From the NCBI RefSeq assembly GCF_934190775.1, contig NZ_CAKPTG010000030.1:1-13538 (forward strand): a stretch of DNA of 13,538 nucleotides, in the 5' to 3' direction. Both the position numbers and the translations under genes were made by a program. Under the pieces are notes generated by a model. The model was not told the origin of the DNA and did not search any database. It saw nothing but the letters and a program-made list of their open reading frames with translations. Below, in pieces: positions 6,990-13,068 of this stretch. Origin of the DNA: an uncultured Phascolarctobacterium sp. Its GTDB lineage: Bacteria > Bacillota > Negativicutes > Acidaminococcales > Acidaminococcaceae. Every line of letters starts with the position of its first letter. Positions within the stretch are counted from its first letter, which is position 1.

Positions 6990-7928
6990 TTGTCTTTTTC
7001 CAATGATGTAAAAAATGAATTATCTCGTATAGAAACTAACGATGCGACCGGTGACAAAGCAGAACTGCTCGGTCTTTTGCGTATGAGCGGTGCAATTGTT
7101 ATCCGCGGTATGAATATAGGCATCCACTTTTCTACTGAAAATGCTGCTTTGGCCAGACGTGTACTGCAGCTGTTGAAAAGCAATTATCAGGTGCAGACGG
7201 AGGTAGTTATTACCCGTTCACGCCGCTTGAAGAAGAATAACCGTTATCAGGTGCATGTAGTGCCGGCGCCGCAGGTAAGCAAGGCGCTGAACGAGCTGCA
7301 GCTGCTGAGTGTAGAGGGCGATTTGAAAAATCCGCTGCTTTCGCATCACGAAGGCAAGCGTACCTTTTTGCGCGGAGCATTTTTGGGCGGCGGCAGCATC
7401 AGTCGTCCGGCCAGTGATTACCATTTGGAGATGGTTACCGGCAACGAGGATTTTGCTCATACGATTATTAAGGTTATGCAGAGCTTTTCCTTGAAGGCCA
7501 AGCTGACAGACAGAAAAAACGAGTATATTGTTTATCTGAAGGATGGCGAAAGCATTATCAATTTCCTAAGTGTTATCGGTGCACATAATGCTATGATGGA
7601 GCTGGAAAATGTCCGCATTGTCAAAGAAATGCGCAATAATGTCAACAGAGCGGTAAATTGCGAAACTGCGAACCTGAATAAGGTGGTTAAGGCTGCCGTG
7701 CGTCAGGTAAGCTGCATCCATTATATTGATGAGCATATGGGCTTGAGCGAGCTGCCTCAGGGCTTGCAGGATACAGCGCGTCTGCGTCTGCAGTATCCGG
7801 ATGTGTCGTTAAATGATTTGGTGGAATACTCCGGTGGTCTGGGTAAATCCGGCATCAACCACCGTTTGAAGAAGCTGCAGGATATTGCAGTAGGTTTAGG
7901 AATGGAATTGGAGAAAGCAGATAAATGA
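6990..7928 (+). CDS. whiA: DNA-binding protein WhiA
   Basis: WhiA joins a degenerate LAGLIDADG homing-endonuclease fold to a C-terminal helix-turn-helix. It controls sporulation septation in Streptomyces and influences division and chromosome segregation in B. subtilis. The 312-residue product begins MSFSNDVKNEL, as the family does, carries FLRGAFLGGGSISRP at residues 126-140, and ends with the HTH region, including PDVSLNDLVEYSGGLGKSGI and HRLKKL. The start is a TTG at 6990, chosen because AAGGGAGGAG stands 5 bases upstream and because family members start at exactly this residue. Its stop overlaps the next ATG by 4 bases (ATGA), giving translational coupling to the deacetylase gene. No catalytic nuclease residues are expected in this family. 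Confidence 0.96.
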   Translation: MSFSNDVKNELSRIETNDATGDKAELLGLLRMSGAIVIRGMNIGIHFSTENAALARRVLQLLKSNYQVQTEVVITRSRRLKKNNRYQVHVVPAPQVSKALNELQLLSVEGDLKNPLLSHHEGKRTFLRGAFLGGGSISRPASDYHLEMVTGNEDFAHTIIKVMQSFSLKAKLTDRKNEYIVYLKDGESIINFLSVIGAHNAMMELENVRIVKEMRNNVNRAVNCETANLNKVVKAAVRQVSCIHYIDEHMGLSELPQGLQDTARLRLQYPDVSLNDLVEYSGGLGKSGINHRLKKLQDIAVGLGMELEKADK

Positions 7929-8791
7929 TTAAGAAAGTATGCTTAGTATTCCTGGCGCTGGGTGTCATACTTTTGGCGGCAGCAGGTGTTGCATGGAAGC
8001 TTAATGGTGAGCGTTGGCAGCAGGAATATGCGGCCTTCAGAAAAACCGGTGCGCCGGTACTGATGTATCACGCTGTCGGTCCGGAAGAAGGAGCAGATTG
8101 GCCTAAAACGCTGATTATGAAGCCGGAGCTGTTTGAAGCGCATTTGCAGTACCTGAAGGAGCAGGGCTACACGATTGTGACGGTAGCAGAGCTGGCAGAG
8201 CGTCTGCAGCAAGGAAAAAGTGTAGACAAGTATGTTGCCTTGAGCTTTGATGATGGCTATAAGAATAATCATAGCGTGGTGCTGCCGTTACTAAAGAAGT
8301 ATGATGCCAAGGGTTCTTTCTTTGTTATCAACAAGGATATCGGCGATGAGCTGCATATGAATGAGCAGGAAATCAAGGAGCTGATTGCTGCCGGTATGGA
8401 GCTTGGCTCGCATACCTACAGCCATAATCCGTTGGCTGCTATTGATGAAAAATATCTGGTGTGGGAAACAGATACGTCACGTTATTGGCTGAAGAAAAAA
8501 TTTGACGGCTATATCGTGCGTACTCTGGCTTATCCTAACGGCAGCTATAACGACAGGGTTATTGCTGCGGCGAAAAAATATGGCTTTTACAGGGCGCTGA
8601 CTGGTCATGTAGGTGTTAATACGACGGCGACTTATCAAAAGGCTCCTTTCGAAATGTACCGCGTAACAGTTGCTGATGATGGTAACGGACTTGAAGGCTT
8701 CAAGAAACGCCTGGAGCAGGCATATTTCTTTGGCTTTTTGCAGACCAAGGGCATTGATATCAATATTGTGCGCGACATATTCGTGCGCTAA
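7925..8791 (+). CDS. Membrane-anchored polysaccharide deacetylase (NodB domain)
   Basis: This 288-residue protein belongs to carbohydrate esterase family 4, metal-dependent deacetylases of peptidoglycan, chitin-like or exopolysaccharide substrates. Residues 5-24 form a single hydrophobic segment after MIKK, so it is a signal-anchored protein facing outward. NodB motifs are in order: PVLMYHAVG (44-52), SFDDG (107-111, with the catalytic Asp and a metal-binding Asp), SHTYSH (162-167, metal-binding His pair) and AYPNG (202-206). The opening VLMYHAVG resembles the IcaB/PgaB-like branch, but the exact substrate cannot be told. The ATG overlaps the whiA stop, so it is part of the rapZ-yvcK-whiA transcript. 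That context favours a cell-envelope role. A weak terminator follows. Confidence 0.92.
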   Translation: MIKKVCLVFLALGVILLAAAGVAWKLNGERWQQEYAAFRKTGAPVLMYHAVGPEEGADWPKTLIMKPELFEAHLQYLKEQGYTIVTVAELAERLQQGKSVDKYVALSFDDGYKNNHSVVLPLLKKYDAKGSFFVINKDIGDELHMNEQEIKELIAAGMELGSHTYSHNPLAAIDEKYLVWETDTSRYWLKKKFDGYIVRTLAYPNGSYNDRVIAAAKKYGFYRALTGHVGVNTTATYQKAPFEMYRVTVADDGNGLEGFKKRLEQAYFFGFLQTKGIDINIVRDIFVR

Positions 8792-8801
8792 GGAATATTT
8801 G

Positions 8802-8828
8802 GGGAGGCAGTTGTCTCCCTTTTCTTTT
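8802..8828 (+). terminator. Terminator of the rapZ-yvcK-whiA-deacetylase operon
   Basis: GGGAG (8802-8806) pairs with CTCCC (8815-8819), extendable by a G-U pair, and is followed by a T-rich tract, 8820-8828, with one C. The stem is short, so readthrough toward bioY is possible. Confidence 0.72.
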
Positions 8829-8836
8829 GCATATAA

Positions 8837-8865
8837 AGTTAACCATGAAAATAAATAGGTTGACA
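8837..8865 (+). promoter_or_regulatory. Candidate BirA operator of bioY, overlapping the -35 box
   Basis: AGTTAACC (8837-8844), a 13-base spacer, then GGTTGACA (8858-8865). The right half contains the consensus -35 box TTGACA. Spacing and half-sites match the two bioB sites, linking the two genes into one biotin regulon. Confidence 0.78.
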
Positions 8866-8888
8866 ATGAATAAAAACTGGCGTATCCT
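8860..8888 (+). promoter_or_regulatory. bioY promoter
   Basis: TTGACA (8860-8865) is followed after 17 bases by TATCCT (8883-8888), a weak -10. An alternative TATAAA begins at 8888, with a 22-base spacer that is too long. A weak -10 behind a consensus -35 suits a repressible promoter. Confidence 0.7.
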
Positions 8889-8900
8889 ATAAACTATGAA

Positions 8901-8918
8901 CTGTAACAGAGGTTACAG
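8901..8918 (+). promoter_or_regulatory. 7-bp inverted repeat in the bioY leader
   Basis: CTGTAAC (8901-8907), loop AGAG, GTTACAG (8912-8918): a perfect hairpin or dyad that begins just downstream of the expected transcription start and ends 7 bases before the GGAGG ribosome site. It could be a second protein operator or a small leader hairpin; it does not hide the ribosome site itself. Confidence 0.5.
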
Positions 8919-8938
8919 AAGCTTTGGAGGCGTAAAAT

Positions 8939-9490
8939 ATGCATTTGAGTACGAAGGAACTGATTTTATGCGCATTGTTTATTGCGCTTATTACTGTGGG
9001 AACGTTTATTAAAATTCCGGTAGGCACTGATGTCTATACACTGCAGTTTTTGTTTACATTGCTGGCAGGCTTGCTGCTTGGACCGCGTCTAGGCGCGATT
9101 GCCGTTGGTACGTATGTTGTGATGGGCCTGGTGGGCATTCCTGTTTTTGCATCTGGCGGCGGCCCCGGATATATTGCGCAGCCGACCTTCGGCTATCTGC
9201 TGGGCTTTATCGTACAGGCTTGGGTAAATGGTGCCTGGGCACGCAAGGCTAAGCAAATCAATTTCCGCAGCCTGATGGAGGCAAATCTTGCCGGTATGGT
9301 AATTGTTTATCTGTTTGGTCTGGTGTGGTTCTATGTTGTGTCCAATTATATAATCAATGCACCGATTTCCGTGTGGGCGGTTATCTGGTACTGCGGTATT
9401 CTGCAGGTTATTCCTGATGTTGTGCTCTGCATTGGTGCGGCGATGCTGGGTGTGCGCGGTTATAAGGCAGGCATTTGGCTGAAGGCATAA
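8939..9490 (+). CDS. bioY: Biotin transporter substrate-binding subunit BioY (ECF S component)
   Basis: BioY is the membrane S component that captures biotin; in many Firmicutes it works with the shared energy-coupling module EcfA-EcfA'-EcfT. The 183-residue product is largely hydrophobic with about six membrane segments. The family motifs are visible: a conserved GIPVFASGGGPGYIAQPTFG stretch at about residues 66-85 and GYLLGF directly after. No ECF ATPase or EcfT gene is adjacent, so the module is either encoded elsewhere or BioY acts alone. GGAGG lies 8 bases before the ATG. It is monocistronic, has its own BirA-type operator, and ends in a strong terminator shared with the converging operon. 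Confidence 0.95.
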   Translation: MHLSTKELILCALFIALITVGTFIKIPVGTDVYTLQFLFTLLAGLLLGPRLGAIAVGTYVVMGLVGIPVFASGGGPGYIAQPTFGYLLGFIVQAWVNGAWARKAKQINFRSLMEANLAGMVIVYLFGLVWFYVVSNYIINAPISVWAVIWYCGILQVIPDVVLCIGAAMLGVRGYKAGIWLKA

Positions 9491-9537
9491 AAAAGGCAGT
9501 CCTGGCAATCTTTTAAAAAGATTGCGGGACTGCTTTT
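9491..9537. terminator. Bidirectional terminator between bioY and the tlpA-like gene
   Basis: A stem of about 20 bp runs from 9493 to 9536: GGCAGTC and GCAATCTTTT pair with AAAGATTGC and GACTGC, with a small internal loop. It has A residues on the left and T residues on the right, so it can terminate both the rightward bioY transcript and the leftward redox operon. Confidence 0.9.
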
Positions 9538-9553
9538 CGCTTTTAAAATGCTT

Positions 9554-10087
9554 TTAGAAGGCCTTTTGCAGGAAGGCGTCCAGGGAAGCTTCGTTCATGC
9601 TGCCGACTGTACTTGCAACTATGCGGCCATCGGCGCTGATGATGTAGGATGCCGGAATAGCGTCAATGCCGTAGGCTCGTCCGAGTGCCTGATGGTCGCC
9701 ATAGGCGGCAGGGAAGGTGTAGCCCTTGCTTTGGATGAAACGTGCCGGTTCCTGTTCGTTATCATCTACGCTGAGAATAACAAAATGCATTTTATCTTTA
9801 TATTCGGCGTATTTCTTTTCAATATGCGGCAGCTCGCCGACACAGGGAGGGCACCAGGTTGCCCAGAAATTGATAAAGACAGGCTTGCCCTTTAAGTCGC
9901 TCAGGCGCATGGTTTTGCCGCTGCCTAACTCCTTGTAGCTGAAATCGGGTGCTACTTCAGCAGCTGAGGCCTTAGCAGTGCTCATCTGCGGTTTGCTGTC
10001 GGCAGTTTTATCGGAGACGGGACAGTTGCAGCCTGCGGTAAATAATAGCAATGCAGTCATAGATAAGGTGAGCAGAAATTTTTTCAT
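9554..10087 (-). CDS. Thioredoxin-like lipoprotein (TlpA/ResA family)
   Basis: TlpA/ResA-type proteins are membrane-tethered thioredoxins that reduce or exchange disulfides outside the cytoplasmic membrane. The 177-residue precursor begins MKKFLLTLSMTALLLFTAGC, a lipoprotein signal with the acylated Cys at residue 20 (the -3 position is T rather than the usual L). A Ser/Ala/Lys-rich linker follows, then the thioredoxin domain: APDFSYKEL from residue 46, WATWCPPC with redox cysteines C79 and C82, VDDN near 107, and the cis-proline segment DAIPASY (P145). C22, right after the lipid-bearing Cys, is an extra cysteine. AAGGAGG precedes the ATG by 6 bases. It is the last gene of a three-gene operon and would be fed electrons by the membrane ferredoxin gene upstream. 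Its client is unknown. Confidence 0.93.
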   Translation of the reverse strand: MKKFLLTLSMTALLLFTAGCNCPVSDKTADSKPQMSTAKASAAEVAPDFSYKELGSGKTMRLSDLKGKPVFINFWATWCPPCVGELPHIEKKYAEYKDKMHFVILSVDDNEQEPARFIQSKGYTFPAAYGDHQALGRAYGIDAIPASYIISADGRIVASTVGSMNEASLDAFLQKAF

Positions 10088-10130
10088 GTTGACCTCCTTA
10101 TAAGAATAAAAGAAAAAAGGTGTATATAAA

Positions 10131-10949
10131 TTAAAATTTTTTGCCGAGAGAAATTGCCTTTACCGGGCAGACCTTGCGGCATTCACCACAGGCGATACAT
10201 TCGCTGTCACCTACATGCCGGCAATCCATTTTGCAATGCTCCATACAACGGTCGCAGTTGATGCACTTTACGGTATTTACCTTCATGCCAAAGAGGGAGA
10301 TTTTATTAAATAGTCCGTAAATAGCGCCTAAAGGGCAGATGAAGCGGCAGAAGGGGCGATAGGTGAAAATGGCTGTCAGTACGGTAAGGCACAGCAGTGT
10401 CAGCTTCCAGATAAACAGCTGGCCCAAAAGCTCACGAATTTGCGGCTTGAAAAATGCCAGGGGCAGAGCAGCCTCCAAAGTACCTGCGGGGCAGATAAAT
10501 TTACAGAAGGCAGGTACGCCGCTGCCGGTGAATTGATAAAAGGCCAAAGGCAGCAGCAGGAGAAAAACCAACGCAATGAAATATTTCAGATAGCTTAGCA
10601 GATAGGTGAAGCGGTTGCGTTGCAGCTTTGGCGTAGAAATTTTGTAGAGCAATTCCTGCACGAGGCCGAAGGGACAGCCCCAGCCGCAGATAAGACGCGC
10701 AAAGATTAACGCAAAGAGCAGAATAAAGCCTAGCACATAGAAGGGAATGCGCAAAAATACACCGCTGAGCGAGCTTTGCAGCGAACCAAGCGGGCAAGCG
10801 CCCAAGGCTCCGGGGCAGGAATAGCAGTTTAAACCCGGCAGGCAGATATTCTTGCTGCTTCCCTTCCAGATATTGCCATCGGTAAAGCCTGAAAAATTGC
10901 CGTTATATAGGAGGGCGGTGCAAATTTGTACAAGCTTACGTTTAACCAA
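10131..10949 (-). CDS. Polytopic membrane 4Fe-4S ferredoxin (NapH/YccM-like)
   Basis: This 272-residue protein combines membrane helices with many cysteines, like NapH-type quinol/electron-transfer proteins. An N-terminal CLPGLNCYSCPGALGACPLG cluster (C36, C42, C45, C52) is followed by CGWGCPFG (88-95), CKFICPAG (149-156) and CRFICPLG (201-208). Two ferredoxin motifs end the protein: C229/C232/C235/C239 and C251/C254/C257/C261. Hydrophobic helices lie near 66-88, 115-140 and 178-198. An ATG-started frame could run from 11042, but its first 31 residues overlap the 43-residue gene in another frame and look non-coding. I choose the TTG at 10949, which gives MVKRKLVQI, with GGAG 10 bases upstream and an 8-base overlap with the previous gene. 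It probably passes electrons across the membrane to the thioredoxin lipoprotein. Confidence 0.9.
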   Translation of the reverse strand: MVKRKLVQICTALLYNGNFSGFTDGNIWKGSSKNICLPGLNCYSCPGALGACPLGSLQSSLSGVFLRIPFYVLGFILLFALIFARLICGWGCPFGLVQELLYKISTPKLQRNRFTYLLSYLKYFIALVFLLLLPLAFYQFTGSGVPAFCKFICPAGTLEAALPLAFFKPQIRELLGQLFIWKLTLLCLTVLTAIFTYRPFCRFICPLGAIYGLFNKISLFGMKVNTVKCINCDRCMEHCKMDCRHVGDSECIACGECRKVCPVKAISLGKKF

Positions 10950-11073
10950 TGCCGATACACTCCAGACAAATTGTTGCTGCCTTGCGCCAGACGGCAAGAT
11001 ATTCTCTGTTGCAGATACCATACGCCAGCATGGCAGCGGCACTCAGAAGGATTAAGATACGTGTAGTTTTCAT
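10942..11073 (-). CDS. 43-residue CxxC membrane peptide (CD1871A-like family)
   Basis: This small gene encodes 43 residues. AGGAGG stands 6 bases before its ATG. A single hydrophobic segment (MKTTRILILLSAAAMLAYGI, residues 1-20) is followed by a charged stretch and a conserved-looking tail KAATICLECIGIG, which contains a CxxC pair (C36, C39). This matches my memory of a named family of CXXC-motif small proteins (CD1871A, after a C. difficile gene) that sits beside a membrane 4Fe-4S protein and a thioredoxin-like protein, exactly the context here. Its stop overlaps the TTG of the next gene by 8 bases, so the two are translationally coupled. The role is unknown; it may be a redox-active or cluster-binding partner of the membrane ferredoxin. 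An extended -10 promoter precedes it. Confidence 0.85.
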   Translation of the reverse strand: MKTTRILILLSAAAMLAYGICNREYLAVWRKAATICLECIGIG

Positions 11074-11102
11074 AGCAGGCCTCCTATATAATTTCTAAGA
11101 AC

Positions 11103-11111
11103 ATTCTAGCA
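11103..11111 (-). promoter_or_regulatory. Extended -10 promoter of the redox operon
   Basis: On the minus strand TGCTAGAAT reads as TGn-TAGAAT, 29 bases before the ATG of the 43-residue gene. No convincing -35 is seen. Confidence 0.55.
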
Positions 11112-11335
11112 TATACGGAGAATTTTTACTATGAATGCATGACTATACATTATTGAAGTCAGGTAGTAAATAGCAGAAAATAATATTAAATTATTTCTAT
11201 CAGCGGATTGCAATGATTTTCTGACAGGTGTTGTATGGATAAAAGCGTTTAAACAGGCTATAATAAAACAGATAATGCAATGGAAGAATATAGGTCGCGA
11301 AATAGTATTTGTAAATGAGCAATTTAAAAAAATCC
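11112..11335. other. AT-rich gap between divergent redox and SCIFF operons
   Basis: These 224 bases hold no gene I can support. A 7-bp inverted repeat, AAATAAT with ATTATTT, lies near 11183-11201, and a TATAAT at 11259-11264 lacks a good -35. The stretch may contain regulatory sites for either operon, but none is recognisable. Confidence 0.5.
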
Positions 11336-11364
11336 TTGCAAAATAGGCAAAAACAAGGTAAAAT
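11336..11364 (+). promoter_or_regulatory. Promoter of the SCIFF operon
   Basis: TTGCAA (11336-11341) and TAAAAT (11359-11364) are 17 bases apart, placing the start near 11371. The leader is short and AT-rich, and ends in GGAGGT 7 bases before the SCIFF ATG. Confidence 0.78.
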
Positions 11365-11402
11365 AAAACAAGTAATAATATATTTTTTTGGAGGTAATCG
11401 TT

Positions 11403-11549
11403 ATGCGTAAACACATCAAAACTGTTAATAAAGCAATGCTGAACAAAACTCTGCGTACCGGTGGCTGCGGCGAGTGCCCGGCTTCCTGCCAATCCGCTTG
11501 CAAAACTTCCTGCACCGTTGGCAACCAGGTTTGCGAACACTGCAAATAA
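11403..11549 (+). CDS. SCIFF peptide precursor (six cysteines in forty-five residues; ranthipeptide)
   Basis: This 48-residue peptide is a SCIFF precursor, a ribosomal peptide modified by a dedicated radical SAM enzyme. Residues 1-20 are a basic leader (MRKHIKTVNKAMLNKTLRTG). The core holds cysteines at 22, 25, 29, 33, 37, 44 and 47, with the family hallmark SCQSACKTSCTVGNQ at 28-42. In the clostridial CteA/CteB pair, one thioether joins a Cys to the Thr five residues later inside CKTSCT; the matching pair here is C33 and T38. The family norm is six cysteines; this one has a seventh at C47 in the ending EHCK. GGAGGT lies 7 bases before the ATG. The maturase gene follows after a hairpin. The biological role of SCIFF peptides is not settled; quorum sensing has been proposed. 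Confidence 0.96.
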   Translation: MRKHIKTVNKAMLNKTLRTGGCGECPASCQSACKTSCTVGNQVCEHCK

Positions 11550-11564
11550 TATCTGAGCTTAATG

Positions 11565-11595
11565 CAGCTCCCTGTCTGGTGCAGGGGGCTGTTTT
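11565..11595 (+). terminator. Intercistronic hairpin between SCIFF and its maturase (leaky terminator)
   Basis: CAGCTCCCTG (11565-11574) pairs with CAGGGGGCTG (11582-11591) through one U-G pair, around a 7-base loop, followed by only four T residues. It sits 15 bases past the SCIFF stop. A strong stem with a short T-run suggests partial termination or 3'-end protection, giving more peptide than maturase. Confidence 0.75.
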
Positions 11596-11627
11596 ACTAT
11601 CTATGCAAAAAAGAAAGGTTGGAATAC

Positions 11628-13025
11628 ATGCTGATACATAAAATGCGTCTTGATGATAATATGGCTGTGCTGGATATCAACAGCGGTGCTGTTCATCTTG
11701 TAGACGATGTTATTTACGATTTACTTGATTATTATGATGGCAGCAACGATGCAGAAGCAATGGCTGCTTTGAAGGATAAATACAGCGAAGAGGATTTGCG
11801 TGATGCTTTGGAAGAAATGCATGGTCTGCAGGATGAAGGCCTGCTTTTCAGCCCTTCCTTTGATGTGCCGCCGACCTTTGCGGAAAAGCCTATTGTTAAA
11901 TCCCTGTGCCTGCTCGTAACGCATGACTGCAATCTGCGTTGCGGTTACTGCTTTGCTGATACTGGCTCCTTTGGTGGCTGCCGTCAGCTCATGAGCAAGG
12001 AAACCGCGGAAAAGGCTATCGAGTTTGCTATTGAAGGCAGCAAGAAGCGTCATAATCTGGAGCTGGATATGTTTGGCGGTGAACCGCTGATGAACTGGCC
12101 TGTTGTTGTGCATATTACTGAATATGTACGCCGTCGCGAAAAAGAAACAGGCAAGAATATCAAGCTGACGCTGACCACCAATGGCACTCTTTTAAATGAT
12201 GATAATATTAAATTCCTCAATGATAACCGCGTTATGCTTGTTCTGAGCCTTGATGGCAAAAAAGAAACTCATGATGCTATGCGCCCGTTCCCGAATAAAG
12301 CTGGCAGCTATGATGCAGCTGTACGCGGCTTTAAGAAGGTAATTGACAGCCGTGAGGGCAAAAACTACTATCTGCGCGGAACCTATACCCATTTCAGCAC
12401 CCACTTCTGTGAAGACGTGCTTGATATGACTAAGGTAGGCAAGGAGATTTCCGTAGAGCCGGTAGTAGGCATTGATGAGCCTTGGGTATTGACCGAAGAA
12501 GATCTTCCGGTTATTTTCGATGAATACGATAAGCTGGCACGCGCATATCTGGAGCGTCGTCGCGAAGGTAATCCCTTTGACTTCTTCCATTTCAATGTAG
12601 CACTTGATAACGGTCCGTGCGTTGCTAAGCGCTTGGCAGGCTGCGGTGCCGGTCATGAATACTACTGCATTACTGCTGATGGCGATATTTATCCGTGCCA
12701 CCAGTTTGTAGGCCGTGAACAATATAAGATGGGCACCCTGGATACCGGCATAGTTACACCGGAGATGGTGCAGAAGTTCCGTCATACCCATGTTCTGACT
12801 AAGCCGGAGTGCAGCCAATGCTGGGCACGCTTCTTCTGCAGCGGTGGCTGTCACGCCAATGCGGATTTAATTAACGGCGATATTACCAAGCCGTATGAGT
12901 ATGGCTGTCGCCTGCAAAAGAAACGTCTGGAGAATGCTATCATTGTTCAGGCTCTTTTGTCTGCTGAAGCACAGGAAGGCGAGGATCTGCGTCCGCATAT
13001 CAACAACTTCACTTACGAAAAATAA
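11628..13025 (+). CDS. SCIFF radical SAM/SPASM maturase (thioether-forming)
   Basis: This enzyme installs thioether bonds in the SCIFF peptide encoded just upstream. The 465-residue product starts with a winged-helix-like peptide-recognition region (MLIHKMRLDDNMAVLDINSG onward, about residues 1-90). The radical SAM motif CNLRCGYC follows (C101, C105, C108), then FGGEP at 149-153. The SPASM domain binds two extra Fe-S clusters; its cysteines are at 331, 339, 347, 357, 395, 398, 404, 408 and 427, including the CSQCWARFFCSGGC block. I start at the ATG at 11628, where family members start and which has AAAGG 9 bases upstream. A longer in-frame start at 11562 lies just before the intercistronic hairpin and would be translated through it, so it is rejected. 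A GAAA-looped terminator follows the stop by 14 bases. Confidence 0.95.
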   Translation: MLIHKMRLDDNMAVLDINSGAVHLVDDVIYDLLDYYDGSNDAEAMAALKDKYSEEDLRDALEEMHGLQDEGLLFSPSFDVPPTFAEKPIVKSLCLLVTHDCNLRCGYCFADTGSFGGCRQLMSKETAEKAIEFAIEGSKKRHNLELDMFGGEPLMNWPVVVHITEYVRRREKETGKNIKLTLTTNGTLLNDDNIKFLNDNRVMLVLSLDGKKETHDAMRPFPNKAGSYDAAVRGFKKVIDSREGKNYYLRGTYTHFSTHFCEDVLDMTKVGKEISVEPVVGIDEPWVLTEEDLPVIFDEYDKLARAYLERRREGNPFDFFHFNVALDNGPCVAKRLAGCGAGHEYYCITADGDIYPCHQFVGREQYKMGTLDTGIVTPEMVQKFRHTHVLTKPECSQCWARFFCSGGCHANADLINGDITKPYEYGCRLQKKRLENAIIVQALLSAEAQEGEDLRPHINNFTYEK

Positions 13026-13039
13026 TAGCTTATTACTAG

Positions 13040-13068
13040 TGCGCTCTGCGAAAGCAGAGCGCATTTTT
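13040..13068 (+). terminator. Terminator of the SCIFF operon
   Basis: A perfect 10-bp stem (13040-13049 with 13054-13063) is capped by a GAAA tetraloop and followed by five T residues, then CC and another T-run. It insulates the rRNA promoter region. Confidence 0.96.

Noticed and set aside
8888..8893. TATAAA as the bioY -10 box
   Set aside because: The spacer to TTGACA would be 22 bases; TATCCT at 17 bases fits better, although it is a weaker match.
9548..9895. 115-codon plus-strand frame inside the thioredoxin-like gene
   Set aside because: The minus-strand reading has a lipoprotein signal, WCPPC and cis-proline motifs and a perfect ribosome site, so the plus-strand frame is a shadow.
10950..11042. 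ATG-started N-terminal extension of the membrane ferredoxin gene
   Set aside because: The 31 extra residues do not resemble the family, lack a suitable ribosome site, and overlap the better-supported 43-residue CxxC gene in another frame.
11259..11264. TATAAT as a second promoter upstream of SCIFF
   Set aside because: It has no acceptable -35 at 16-18 bases and lies far from the gene; a chance match in AT-rich DNA is likely.
11106..11540. 144-codon open frame antisense to the SCIFF peptide
   Set aside because: It is low-complexity and AT-rich, has no motif, and its coding would depend on the reverse of a clearly conserved SCIFF sequence.
11562..11627. Upstream start for the SCIFF maturase
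   Set aside because: This start would translate through the intercistronic hairpin; family members begin at the residue encoded at 11628, which has its own ribosome site.
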